This document shows, one piece after another, positions 8,712-17,249 of a DNA stretch of 64,000 nt. A program made the translations under genes and the position numbers. Under the pieces are notes generated by a model. The model saw only the letters and a program-made list of their open reading frames with translations, made no database searches and was not told the DNA's origin. The stretch comes from Arthrobacter pascens (GTDB taxonomy: Bacteria > Actinomycetota > Actinomycetes > Actinomycetales > Micrococcaceae). The stretch's first letter is position 1, and every line of letters begins with the position of its first letter. The DNA lies in NCBI RefSeq assembly GCF_030816475.1, contig NZ_JAUSXF010000001.1, positions 2,356,001 through 2,420,000 on the forward strand. The letters are read 5' to 3'.

Positions 8712-9917
8712 TCATGCGGCAATTGTTGTCAGCGTGGCGTGGCCCGGGATGTAATCGGTGCCGTCGCGGAGCATGGCCCAGAGGACATTGAGGCGACGTC
8801 GGGCAAGGGCTAGCAGCGCCTGGATGTGGGTTTTACCTTCGCTGCGTTTGCGGTCATAGTAGGTCCGCGATGCGGAGCAGCTCTTCAGTGCCGATAGGGA
8901 TGAGAGGTAGAAGACCCGCAGGAGCCTTCGGTCATAGCGCCGGGGTCGGTGGTGGTTGCCGCTGATGCGGCCGGAGTCCCGAGGTGCGGGGGCGAGTCCG
9001 GCGACGCCGGCGAACCCGTTAGCTGACTGGAAGACGGTGAGGTCTCCGCCTGTGGCGCCGAGGAACTCTGCAGCAAGGACAGGTCCGAAACCGGGCATGC
9101 TAAGCAGCGTCTGGGCGTGCTTGTGCTCGGTGACCTTCTCCCCGATCAGGACATCCAGATCGGCCAATTCCTCGTTCAGGGTAATGATTTCCTGCGCGAG
9201 TGCGCCGACGATCCCCTCCCCGACGTGCTGGGCCGGGACTGTGGTGTACTGGGATTTCGCGGCGTCTATGGCGGTCTGCGCGACAGCGGCGGACGAGCGT
9301 GTGCCGTGTTTCTTCAGCCACGCGTGGAGTCTCGTCAGACCGGTGCGCCGGATCCCGTCCGGGGTCCGGTGTTTTGTCAGCAGCAACAGTGCGGCCTTGG
9401 AGCGGCTGTAGTCAAATGCGCGCTCCAACGCGGGGAAGTATTCGAGCAGCTGGGCCCGTATCCTGTTAATTGCCCGGGTCCGGTCCGCGGCTTTGTCGGC
9501 CCTACGGGCGGTGAGGATCCGCAGTCCCGTGCTGACGTCGTCCCCTGCCCGCACGGGTTGCAGGTCTCGGCGCATCCTGGCCTGGTCGGCGATCACGACG
9601 GCGTCCTTCGCGTCCGTTTTGCCTTCGCCGCGGTAGAGCCGGGAGGCGTGGTGGACGATCCGGCCCGGGATGTAGAGGACGTTCTGGCCGTGGGCGACGA
9701 GCAGGGCGATCAGCAACACCGGTCCCCCGTGGTTCAGGTCCGTAGCCCGGACCACCTCATCGCCCTCGCCGGGCTTCAAAACGGCGGCGATGAGCTCGAG
9801 CAGGGCTGGTTCGTCATTGGGGATTTTCTGCGAGAGCAGACGGTTTCCGTCGGCGTCGAACACCACGCAGTGATGATGGGCTTTGCCGGCGTCGATACCG
9901 GCCCAAAGGTGCACCAA
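8712..9917 (-). CDS. IS110-family transposase (DEDD), apparently intact
   Basis: 401-residue IS110 transposase. The N-terminal RuvC-like DEDD domain starts WAGIDAGKAHHHCVVFD (first catalytic D). DLNHGGPVLLIALL and TDAKDAVVIADQARM carry later acidic residues. The C-terminal Transposase_20 region has LLSMPGFGPVLAAEFLG and SGRISGNHHRPRRYDRRL. No frameshift or stop, in contrast to every other transposase in the window, so it may be recently acquired and active. It sits directly behind the alpha-galactosidase gene. Long non-coding ends (8590-8711 and 9918-about 10165) fit the IS110 layout, which has no obvious terminal inverted repeats. Confidence 0.93.
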   Translation of the reverse strand: MVHLWAGIDAGKAHHHCVVFDADGNRLLSQKIPNDEPALLELIAAVLKPGEGDEVVRATDLNHGGPVLLIALLVAHGQNVLYIPGRIVHHASRLYRGEGKTDAKDAVVIADQARMRRDLQPVRAGDDVSTGLRILTARRADKAADRTRAINRIRAQLLEYFPALERAFDYSRSKAALLLLTKHRTPDGIRRTGLTRLHAWLKKHGTRSSAAVAQTAIDAAKSQYTTVPAQHVGEGIVGALAQEIITLNEELADLDVLIGEKVTEHKHAQTLLSMPGFGPVLAAEFLGATGGDLTVFQSANGFAGVAGLAPAPRDSGRISGNHHRPRRYDRRLLRVFYLSSLSALKSCSASRTYYDRKRSEGKTHIQALLALARRRLNVLWAMLRDGTDYIPGHATLTTIAA

Positions 9918-10165
9918 GAACAGCCTCCAGTCTGTTGGATGGGTAGAGCCCAGCGGATAACCGCGCCGTCGTGTCCTTATCCGGCGATCATGTCGCGTCT
10001 CTCAATCAGCGGTCGGGTCATCGCGGGGTGGCGGGCGGCCAATCCTTCGAAGCCGTCACGAGACCGCCCGGCACAGCAACCAAAGCCATACCCGCCTCCC
10101 CTGGGTAGCCACGACCCTACAACGGCCGAGGAACTGATCCCGGTAACAACATAAGGAGAGCAACC
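9918..10165 (-). other. Non-coding 5' end of the IS110 element (candidate bridge RNA region)
   Basis: About 250 bp upstream of the transposase start with no credible ORF. In IS110 elements this end is known to encode a structured bridge RNA that pairs with donor and target DNA. Location and length fit. I could not fold it or fix the element boundary. Confidence 0.35.
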
Positions 10166-10581
10166 AAAAATCGTCGTGACAAACAGGACCAGGCGGCGCG
10201 GAGCTCTGCGACGTGGGGCCTGGACCCAACAGCCGGCTGCGAAGCGGACACCCGATCATCAGTTGTTTGACGCTCTTAGTGTCAGGGGGACACAAAAATG
10301 GGCCTCAGGAGTCTCTTTCATCGAAAAGCCACAACCACCGCGCATCCAGGCCCTGTTCTGGCAGTCACCGCAATCACAAAGAGAGCACAGGAGCTGGGTG
10401 CCAGCACAGCGGAAGCGAGGCTTGAACGGGTTGTGCCCACTGTGGACAGGTGGAGCCCTCCACGCAACTCAAAGCTGTCCCCGTTAGGTATAACCCGGAC
10501 TTGGCGTGCCCCTCCCCGACGGTTGGAAACCTGCGACTCATGAGGCATCGCTGGCGACGACGCTGTTTTGCTTCCCAAACG
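10166..10581. other. Gap without a convincing gene
   Basis: An 81-codon frame at 10298-10543 (+) has GGGGG 8 bp before its ATG and starts MGLRSLFHRKATTTAHPG, but the end is arginine-rich and I recognise nothing. Otherwise nothing is visible between the IS110 end and the small membrane protein gene. Confidence 0.3.
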
Positions 10582-11013
10582 TCACACGGGTGCACGGTAT
10601 TCAAATATGAAAAATAGAGCAAAAGATAGGCACCCCAGTACAGCGAGAAAAAAGACTGCCGAAACTGCATAGCTCAAGAGGTTATTTGGCATATTTCTCG
10701 ATAGCGGGCCGGCAATCTCGAACATCAGCATGTAGATGATGAAGAATATCGCGGCCTGAGGCTTTGAGCCGCCATGGTTCATGATGCCCATCAACGCGGC
10801 GAGTTCTCCCACTGAGATAAGTATTGCCCCTCCCACTCCCGCGCCCGTCAACAAGATGAGGGTGGTCTGGTTTTTTCTGGCCGCTTCTGCCAGCAGTGTT
10901 CCGTGCTTGGCTCCAATGAGAAGAGCCACAAGCAGCGTAGGAATGATTGTGGCGCAGGCTTGGAAGAACTCGATCGGAATCACAAGCACCACGATACTTC
11001 CGAGGCCGCCCAT
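10582..11013 (-). CDS. Small integral membrane protein, unknown function
   Basis: About 143 residues with four hydrophobic segments: GSIVVLVIPIEFFQACATII, LLVALLIGA, a stretch from LILLTGAGVGGAILIS, and AVSAVFFLAVLGCLSFALFFIF. The start at ATG 11013 is chosen because the protein becomes membrane-like immediately after it. The upstream extension to 11175 is low-complexity. GGGAG abuts the ATG, an unusual spacing, so the start is uncertain. No family recognised. Divergent from the alpha/beta hydrolase at 11311. Confidence 0.5.
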   Translation of the reverse strand: MGGLGSIVVLVIPIEFFQACATIIPTLLVALLIGAKHGTLLAEAARKNQTTLILLTGAGVGGAILISVGELAALMGIMNHGGSKPQAAIFFIIYMLMFEIAGPLSRNMPNNLLSYAVSAVFFLAVLGCLSFALFFIFEYRAPV

Positions 11014-11310
11014 CTCCCGTCGCCAGTTGCTCCACCGAGGCCCTGACGGACCAACTCCTCGCGCCTTGCATCCAGAGGCAGGAGAGTCTTCCGCAGCGCG
11101 GTAGCCCGCAGCAGGATGGAATCCCAAAACGAAGGATACAGCAGCCCCGTATTTCCGCAGTCGGAGCGCCGCCATCTTTGAGCTGATAAGGGAGATCAGC
11201 CGTCATTACGGTCTCGTTTAGAGGGTCAAAGTCACCGATACCGGCCTATAGTCAAAAGGACGGCACGTGCCACTTGTGCGGATGACTGTACTCGCGCGAC
11301 GCCACTTTGT

Positions 11311-12726
11311 ATGGAATCGAGCCCCCCCGTGGCCACCACTCCCAGGACGCCCCTGCCCGGCCCCCTAAGCAGCAGCCCTAACCATCCTTCCCCTCACGGT
11401 CCCGGCGCGAGGTGGCGTATCGCGTGGATAGTGACCGGATCGTTGGCCGCAGGACTCCTCGCTGCACTGGTCCTTGTCGCCGCTCCCTTCCTTCGCGCAA
11501 GGGAGAGTGAGATTACTGGGGCTGTGCTCTGCGGATTCGGGCTGGGCTGGGCGCTGCTGGCCGTTCTCTCGGTGCGGTTCAGTGACCAGCCACAGCGGTG
11601 GGCCGCGGCTCCGGCATTGTTCATGGGCGTGGCCGGCATTCTTCTGGTCTCGTTCGGTTCCGTGGCCGACGCGGCGCTCAACTGGGTGTGGCCGCCCGCA
11701 CTGCTGGCATTGGTGATCTGGATGGTCATCGGCGCCCGCCGACGACTTCATAGCCGGAGTAGAGGCTGGCTGCTCTATCCAGTCATCGCCGTGCTTGCTC
11801 TTGCCTCGATCGGCGGGGCTTACCAAACCATCGGTGCTGCGGCGGATGCCAGGGCCTACCGGATGCCTGGGCAGCTCATCGATGTCGGGGGTTACAGCCT
11901 GCACCTGAACTGCACGGGTTCAGGAAGCCCCACGGTCGTGCTCCAACCAGGCGCAGGCGAGATGTCCTCGAACCACGGGTGGATTGCTTCGGCAATCGCC
12001 AGTAACACCCGTGTATGCGTCTACGACCGCGCTGGCCGGGGGTGGAGTGAGCCCGCTGACAACGCCCAGGACGCCACACAGATAGCGGCCGACCTCCATA
12101 CCTTGCTGCACCGCGGGAACGTCCCCGGACCATATGTATTGGCTGGCCATTCCTTCGGCGGTCTCTACGTACTCACCTTCGCTGCCCGCTACCCCGACGA
12201 GGTCGCCGGTATGGTGCTGATGGACTCCACGGACAGGGCATCGGCAGCCAGCCCCGGAGCAACATCGCCCGTCGCCCCGGGGTCCTATGACCTCTTGGGC
12301 CGCGTCTCCGCACTGATCTCGATCTCAGCTCGAGTCGGCTTGGCCCGTTTGTACGCCCCGCTCGAAGCTGGCAGCCTGCCTCCAAGGTCCCGTGACGAGG
12401 TTCGCGCCAATATCGCGACCCCAGACAGCATGGGCAGCACGATCGATGAGTACGTCCAGGCGAACAAGTCAATGGAAGAAGCTGCGGCCCTGCGTGATTT
12501 CGCCGGCAAGCCACTCGTGGTCCTGACCGCCGGCGTCGGCAACAGCAGCAAACACCAGGCATCACAGAACGAACTATCCGACCTGTCAACAAACAGCATT
12601 CACAAAACTATCGACTGGGCCTCCCACGAAGCGGTCATAGCAGACAAAGACGGGGCAGCAATCACAAGCCAAGCCATCCTCGACGTCGTCTCATCAGTCA
12701 GGAGCACAGCGTCGCTGCCCCAGTGA
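11311..12726 (+). CDS. Membrane-anchored alpha/beta hydrolase
   Basis: 471 residues in two parts. Residues 1-35 are proline-rich. Then come about four membrane helices (to about residue 180), followed by a soluble alpha/beta-hydrolase fold. The nucleophile elbow GHSFGG places the catalytic serine near residue 280. YDRAGRGWSE is the conserved loop before it, and the late SHEAV holds the probable catalytic histidine. The N-terminal membrane domain plus hydrolase matches a common actinobacterial family of unknown substrate. The catalytic domain probably faces outward. Isolated gene with no strong ribosome site. Confidence 0.78.
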   Translation: MESSPPVATTPRTPLPGPLSSSPNHPSPHGPGARWRIAWIVTGSLAAGLLAALVLVAAPFLRARESEITGAVLCGFGLGWALLAVLSVRFSDQPQRWAAAPALFMGVAGILLVSFGSVADAALNWVWPPALLALVIWMVIGARRRLHSRSRGWLLYPVIAVLALASIGGAYQTIGAAADARAYRMPGQLIDVGGYSLHLNCTGSGSPTVVLQPGAGEMSSNHGWIASAIASNTRVCVYDRAGRGWSEPADNAQDATQIAADLHTLLHRGNVPGPYVLAGHSFGGLYVLTFAARYPDEVAGMVLMDSTDRASAASPGATSPVAPGSYDLLGRVSALISISARVGLARLYAPLEAGSLPPRSRDEVRANIATPDSMGSTIDEYVQANKSMEEAAALRDFAGKPLVVLTAGVGNSSKHQASQNELSDLSTNSIHKTIDWASHEAVIADKDGAAITSQAILDVVSSVRSTASLPQ

Positions 12727-13340
12727 TTCCAGGCATGCCCTTAGGACTCCAGAGTTCCCCTCGGCAAAAGGAAATCTGTGTGCAGCCTCGTTACTGCCAG
12801 AGACTGGTGGTCTTCTGAGTAGCTGTCCCGGGAGACGTCAACGCATCCAACAGTCATCCGCGGGACGGTTGAGTCGGTAAGCGGGCACTTTCGATCCGCA
12901 GCACGGCAACCACATTTAGCGCACAGGTGGTCAACCAAGTCAGACGAAAAATCCAAAAGGACGGACAAAGTCCAGGCGGCACCTCGCAGATGCATAGCCA
13001 CGACGTGAAACATCGGCCAAGGAGGAAGCAAATCCCGCGGCGCGAACGGCAAGCCGTAAAGGGACAGCGCACCGGATTGGCGGTCGTCTTGTTGTCCTGG
13101 CCTCAACTGTGAGCCCTGACGCGCACAAGAGCCTCCCAGGAAGACTCGTCCGCAGCGGCGGGGCGGTCAACCATGGATCGCGATGCTCGCTGTCGCGATC
13201 GGGCAGGAGCCAGGTCCCAGCTCAGAGTTCGAACTTTCCTCAACTGACGGTTCGACGCTTGGTCATGCCACTAACGCCTCAGGCATGTCCAGCTTTGTAC
13301 ACACTCTGCGGCAAGAAAGCCGCTGACCTACGGAAACACT
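12727..13340. other. Gap without a convincing gene
   Basis: A cysteine-containing minus-strand frame (12741-13106, with CAKCGC) is open, but I recognise nothing and see no good start. The region leads into a tRNA-end fragment and an IS481 scar and is probably debris. Confidence 0.35.
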
Positions 13341-13363
13341 GTGCCCGAGGTGGGACTCGAACC
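13341..13363 (-). other. tRNA 3'-end fragment, possible integrase attachment site
   Basis: On the minus strand 13363-13341 reads GGTTCGAGTCCC then ACCTCGGGCAC: a T-loop, T-stem 3' half and acceptor-stem 3' half as found at the end of tRNA-Leu genes. The sequence before it cannot form the T-stem 5' half or the rest of a tRNA. A 3'-only fragment is what integrases of genomic islands leave behind. The isotype is inferred from the CTCGGGC acceptor end. Confidence 0.5.
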
Positions 13364-13489
13364 GCATTCCAACCCATGGGAACACTAGGAACTCCAGAAA
13401 ACATAAGCAATCCGGCCCAGTCCGGGCCATATACGACCCGATCCGAAGCGAAAAGTGTGTACGTTGCACACACCCCCTTCACACAATTT

Positions 13490-13661
13490 TCCAACCGGCC
13501 AACAAGCCCGACCGCGCCGAACTGTGGGTATCGGTTGACCCACTTGGATGCGGTTGCCCGCGAGATTTCCATCTTGCGGGCAACGTGAGCAATCGGGCGG
13601 GTGGGCAGCATTCTACGAGCCTATGGCGTCCCTCAACCGCCAGTGGAGCGTTCGAGTGCAT
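13490..13661 (-). pseudogene. IS481-family transposase, N-terminal remnant
   Basis: Minus-strand frame from 13661 gives MHSNAPLAVEGRHRLVECC. After a frameshift a second frame continues RPIAHVARKMEISRATASKWVNR, then YPQFGAVGLVGR. Together these are the N-terminal helix-turn-helix region of an IS481 transposase. The catalytic rve part is missing and replaced by unrelated sequence holding the tRNA fragment. A C-terminal IS481 piece lies at 56180-56501, about 43 kb away. Confidence 0.75.
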
Positions 13662-13694
13662 GCTCGACTTGCGGCCCCTCGAACAGGCTCTTTC

Positions 13695-14450
13695 TCAGCC
13701 GACTTCAGAGCCGAGATGGCGCGCGAAGAAGCGGGCGGCATCGTCACCCGCGAACTGCGGAACGCCAGTGTGGCCGCCCATGTTGGCATAGAGCGTCTTC
13801 TCCGTCGATCCGAAGGCGTCGAAGAGATCGAGAGCCATTCCCCGGTCATTCCCCTCGTCATCCCACTGCAGGAGAACGTGCAGCGGGATCGTGACCCGAC
13901 GCGCCTCCTCCATAGTCGTACGCGGCACGTAACTGCCGGCAAAGAGGCCGGCCGCCGCGATACGTGAGTCGATGGCGGCGAGCCGTGTGCCGATCGCGAT
14001 CACCCCGCCGGAGAATCCGACTCGCTCGCCGATCTCGGGAAGGCCGAGGACCTCGTCGAGCGTGGTCTGCCACTCCGGCACCGCCCTATCGACGAGAGGA
14101 AGGATCAGCCGGTCGATGACATTCTCCGCAGGGTGTTCGCCAGCGGAGATCGCACGGGTGAGTTCCACTCGAGCCTGCTCCGCACCGGGCAGCGGGGCCC
14201 GGTCGCCCGCCCCGGGCGCCTCGACGGAGACCGCAGCGAAACCTTGCGCGGCAGCGCTGCGCGCCCGTGCTGCCAGACGGGGATACATCCGTCGCATCCC
14301 GATCCCGCCGGGCTGGCCCATCAGGATGAGCGGAACCGGCGCGGACGAGGAAGCGGCTGGTGGCGTCCATAGGATGCCGGAGATGCCACCGCGGGTGAAC
14401 TCACGCTCGGTGATGCCCTCGTCGAGATTCTGTTCCGAAATGAAGTGCAT
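13695..14450 (-). CDS. Dienelactone-hydrolase-like alpha/beta hydrolase
   Basis: 251 residues. The nucleophile elbow GFSGG (S147) replaces the more usual GxSxGG. LLQWDDEGNDRG carries the acid, and MGGHTGVPQ the histidine near the C-terminus, so the triad looks complete. QPGGIGMRRMYPRLA is a typical early loop. GAAAGG lies 7 bp before the ATG. Similar proteins are annotated as dienelactone hydrolase or generic alpha/beta hydrolase. The substrate is unknown and no aromatic-pathway genes are adjacent. Confidence 0.82.
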   Translation of the reverse strand: MHFISEQNLDEGITEREFTRGGISGILWTPPAASSSAPVPLILMGQPGGIGMRRMYPRLAARARSAAAQGFAAVSVEAPGAGDRAPLPGAEQARVELTRAISAGEHPAENVIDRLILPLVDRAVPEWQTTLDEVLGLPEIGERVGFSGGVIAIGTRLAAIDSRIAAAGLFAGSYVPRTTMEEARRVTIPLHVLLQWDDEGNDRGMALDLFDAFGSTEKTLYANMGGHTGVPQFAGDDAARFFARHLGSEVG

Positions 14451-14830
14451 GGTCGTGCCTTTCAGGAGTGCTGCTGATAAGCGGCGCTCCCGGACGACCT
14501 ATCGCCCGACCGTGACTCCCCGGAGGAGCACCAACGTCAATTCGTTCACGGGTACCACCTCCTCAGAATCCTGCACGGATCCCCAAGCCTACCAGCGTGA
14601 GCAGAAACTGCCGGGACCGCACCGCGCCCCAGCCGCGTCCCAGTTCTGGCACGCCGTCGCCGTTGACCTGATCAATACGCCCTTGAAGCGCATGATCGAA
14701 TACCTCAACGCGATGTCCGGCGCGGCAACCTCGATGATCGCCGTGGAGTATTCACGGCTCAGCTTAAGGCCTTCGAATTGACCGCTTAGCGTTTCGGCCA
14801 ACGGGCACGACGGGGTTGTGGTCGACCGGC
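14451..14830. other. Gap with a weak protein-like fragment
   Basis: Plus-strand 14660-14780 encodes LKRMIEYLNAMSGAATSMIA then VEYSRLSL, which resembles an internal segment of larger proteins but has no start, no family I can name, and stops abruptly. The rest shows nothing. Probably degraded DNA. Confidence 0.2.
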
Positions 14831-15220
14831 TTATGGACTTTGTTGAAGTACGCGATCGTTTCCTTTCATGGTCAGCGATGCGTTACTCGGATCAAGCTCG
14901 GTGAACGCAGCCGCCTGCCCGCGCTGGGTGCATAATGCTTGAGGATTCAGGTCGGTGCACCAGGCGGGATAAAGGCGGAAAGCGCGCTTGCCGGGATGCA
15001 GCTCGGAGCTGACATATCCGAGCGAGATCAGGTGCGCCGGGGTGAATTGGAAGACGCCGAACCGTTCCTGCTCCTCTACGAAGACCAGCAGTCCAGACAT
15101 CGACTCGTCAGCCGTGAAGGGCCTGATCGATCCGCCTTCGTCCCGCTTCCAAACCGCGACGAAGGCGCCCGACTTCGTCGGTGTGATCCGGGCGGTGCGA
15201 ATTCGCCACTGCTCCTTGCC
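14831..15220 (-). pseudogene. MepB-family protein, 5'-truncated
   Basis: The frame encodes TPTKSGAFVAVWKRDEGG, FTADESMSGLLVFVEE, GVFQFTPAHLISLGYVS and GKRAFRLYPAWC, the conserved order of the MepB family (small conserved proteins of unclear role). About 40 N-terminal residues are missing. The frame joins directly to the start of an ECF sigma gene near 15222, so this is a deletion fusion rather than a functional gene. Confidence 0.7.
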
Positions 15221-15224
15221 GAGG

Positions 15225-15329
15225 GAAGACCCGGTCCCGGTGCCGGTCGTACAGATCGCCAAAAGCGTCGCCCTGACCCAGAAGGCTCCGGCGCCACAGC
15301 CCCTCATCCCCGGTTTCTATGCTCCCCAT
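15225..15329 (-). pseudogene. ECF sigma factor, N-terminal remnant
   Basis: From ATG 15329 the minus strand encodes MGSIETGDEGLWRRSLLGQG, then DAFGDLYDRHRDRVF, the start of an ECF sigma-70 region 2. After residue 35 the sequence switches to the MepB remnant in another frame. Regions 2.2-4 are absent. Confidence 0.6.
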
Positions 15330-15533
15330 GCCCTTTAGTGTCCGGCAAAGCCCATAAGGTTTCGCAGAATCCAAAAACTTCAAATGCTGGAACCGGAGCG
15401 TCCCCTGGTGACCCTTCACTGCTACCGAGACGCTAACCGGTCGATGAGCTGTTCAGATGCATCGCGACCGTCCAAGAGAAGATCGCCGGATCGACGCGGT
15501 CAATGGCCTGATCCTCAATTCCAAACCAACAGA

Positions 15534-15553
15534 TCCGGAAACGGTCGTTTTTG
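15534..15553 (+). repeat. 20-bp palindromic-core repeat, copy 1
   Basis: TCCGGAAACGGTCGTTTTTG. It is 19 of 20 identical to 17515-17534 and its core is a near-palindrome (AAACG-GT-CGTTT). The two copies are direct repeats about 2 kb apart that bracket the paralogous gene pair 15757-17249. It could be a recombinase or regulator site. Confidence 0.55.
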
Positions 15554-15756
15554 CATACAAGCTGCCGCACGGTTTATGGCACCATCACCGGGCAATATTT
15601 CGGGCGATCTAGTGGGAATCCGGAACCTTCGGAACCGCGCGGTCGGTCACACCAGTCGCGGGAAACGGTGCGATAACCGGTCTGATCTTCGGAGATTTTT
15701 GGCGCTCTTCTGTTCAGGGCATTTGAGCTGGAGGCCCGTCTCTCCGGGCCCGGGCC

Positions 15757-16560
15757 TCATTCTGCCTCCGACGATGCGGGGTAGAGGAAGATGTCTACGG
15801 AGTCGCCGCGGTAGTGGAACCGGACGACGCTCCCCTTCGGGAGGCCCATCACGGCATCATCACCCGAATGGGTTTGCCCGCCGACGTCTGCAAAAAGATC
15901 GACCCCGGGCGGCACACAATTGGCGCCGTCTACAAAAGGACCGGAACGATCGATGACCATGAAGCACCGGTAGCCCCGCCCGTCCACGAAGAACCAGGGT
16001 TCGAATCCCCGATACTGTTGATAGCCGCGGAAGCTGGATTGGCCGGCAGCTTCCCCCCAAGGGAATTCCAGCGTTGAGAGGAATTCCAGCATTGTGAGAA
16101 CGTCGCTGTCAGCCTCGTCTGCGATCGGATGCAATGTCGCATCGGGATGCGGCCTGAGGATCGATGCCACGGTGAACACAGCGGCAAGCAAGACTGCCAG
16201 CACGCCGGCCACAAATGAGTAACGGCGTACTCGTGTCGCCGTGAAACGACGCCAAGTCGACCACATCGATCCAATCCTGGACTCCGCCACGGGCGCAATA
16301 CTCGTTGCCGGGTCCGGCACTTCGTCAATGAACCTGGTCCTGGTGGGGTGAGCAACTGAACCGGAATCCGGGGCTGCAGCGGGTGTTCTGACGTCGGCGT
16401 CGGTGAGGGCGCGGGGACTCGCGGTGCGTGCCGCCTCCAGTTCCGCCAGTCTTACCTGTGCTGCGGGGTCGGACTGGATATCCGGATGCGGACCGTATGC
16501 CCTCCTGCGGAGCTCGTCCAGCTCCCGCTGAGCGTCGGACCGGGGAGAGGACGGGTCCAT
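15757..16560 (-). CDS. Single-pass membrane protein, paralogue A of a tandem pair
   Basis: 267 residues, no known enzyme motif. The N-terminus has ELDELRRRAYGPHPDIQSDP, then RLAELEAA, a motif shared with the upstream neighbour. A single membrane segment (YSFVAGVLAVLLAAVFTVAS) follows, then an outer domain with RPHPDATLHPIADE, a ring of W/F residues, two cysteines (GYRCFMV, GANCVPP) that may form a disulfide, and a beta-rich end. Start ATG overlaps the upstream stop as TGATG, so translation is coupled. The topology suggests an anchored surface protein of unknown role. Confidence 0.75.
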   Translation of the reverse strand: MDPSSPRSDAQRELDELRRRAYGPHPDIQSDPAAQVRLAELEAARTASPRALTDADVRTPAAAPDSGSVAHPTRTRFIDEVPDPATSIAPVAESRIGSMWSTWRRFTATRVRRYSFVAGVLAVLLAAVFTVASILRPHPDATLHPIADEADSDVLTMLEFLSTLEFPWGEAAGQSSFRGYQQYRGFEPWFFVDGRGYRCFMVIDRSGPFVDGANCVPPGVDLFADVGGQTHSGDDAVMGLPKGSVVRFHYRGDSVDIFLYPASSEAE

Positions 16561-17249
16561 CAGCCCGCCTCCGGCATGAGGTAGACGTAAGCATCCACCG
16601 TGTCCTCACGAAGTACGAATCGGATGATGCCGTCGCCGGAGCGTCCTTCGAATCCTTCAAACCCATCCCGGGATGAGGCGACGTCCATCATGAGATCTGC
16701 TGGAGCCGGAACACAGCGCACGTCTGAGAGATTACCGCTCGCCCGGTGCAGTGCCACGAGACACGGCGAGTCGAACGCGTTCACCCCGGAATAGATCTCG
16801 AGACCGAGATACGACCCGTATCCGCGGAGGGTTGAAGCCTCGATCTTCAACAGGGGCGCTCCCCTAAGCAGCAGTTCGGGGAGCCGGTTTTCGACCGCGG
16901 CCCCGCTCGGATGAAGAGTGGCATCAGGACGCGGCGCGGATAACAGCAGGGTCGTCGTAACGATCCCTCCCGCGAGGACCAGTGCGGCACCGGCCCAGTA
17001 CAGGCGACTCCACCTTGGCACCGGATGTTCCATCGAGGCAGCGTCCGCGGGGGCCTCCGAATCTGCCGCATTCTCGCTCGCAGGGGCAACCGGCAGAGAA
17101 TTGACTTCAGCGCGGTCCGCCGACTCAAGTTCGCGCAACCTCGCTAGGCCCGGAGGGTCGACACTTATGTCTGGATCCGGACCGTATGCCCGCCTGCGGA
17201 GCTCATAAAACTCACGGTCGGCCTTCGAAGAGTGCCTGAAGCCTTCCAC
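16560..17249 (-). CDS. Single-pass membrane protein, paralogue B of a tandem pair
   Basis: 229 residues, same layout as its downstream neighbour: N-terminal ELRRRAYGPDPDISVDP and RLRELESA, one membrane segment (WAGAALVLAGGIVTTTLLL), then PRPDATLHP. An outer domain follows with two cysteines (SPCLVAL, VRCVPAP) and a C-terminal IIRFVLREDTVDAYVYL. The pair clearly arose by duplication but has diverged strongly outside the anchors. Function unknown. The conserved phrases suggest a taxon-restricted actinobacterial family. Confidence 0.75.
   Translation of the reverse strand: MEGFRHSSKADREFYELRRRAYGPDPDISVDPPGLARLRELESADRAEVNSLPVAPASENAADSEAPADAASMEHPVPRWSRLYWAGAALVLAGGIVTTTLLLSAPRPDATLHPSGAAVENRLPELLLRGAPLLKIEASTLRGYGSYLGLEIYSGVNAFDSPCLVALHRASGNLSDVRCVPAPADLMMDVASSRDGFEGFEGRSGDGIIRFVLREDTVDAYVYLMPEAG

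Noticed and set aside
9117..10154. 345-codon plus-strand frame over the IS110 element
   Set aside because: Antisense to the intact transposase, with no family features.
13341..13420. A functional tRNA gene
   Set aside because: Only the 3' end is present. No anticodon arm or 5' acceptor strand can be drawn from the upstream sequence.
15384..15956. 190-codon plus-strand frame
   Set aside because: Overlaps the repeat and the end of the paralogue gene on the other strand. Composition is shadow-like and no family is visible.
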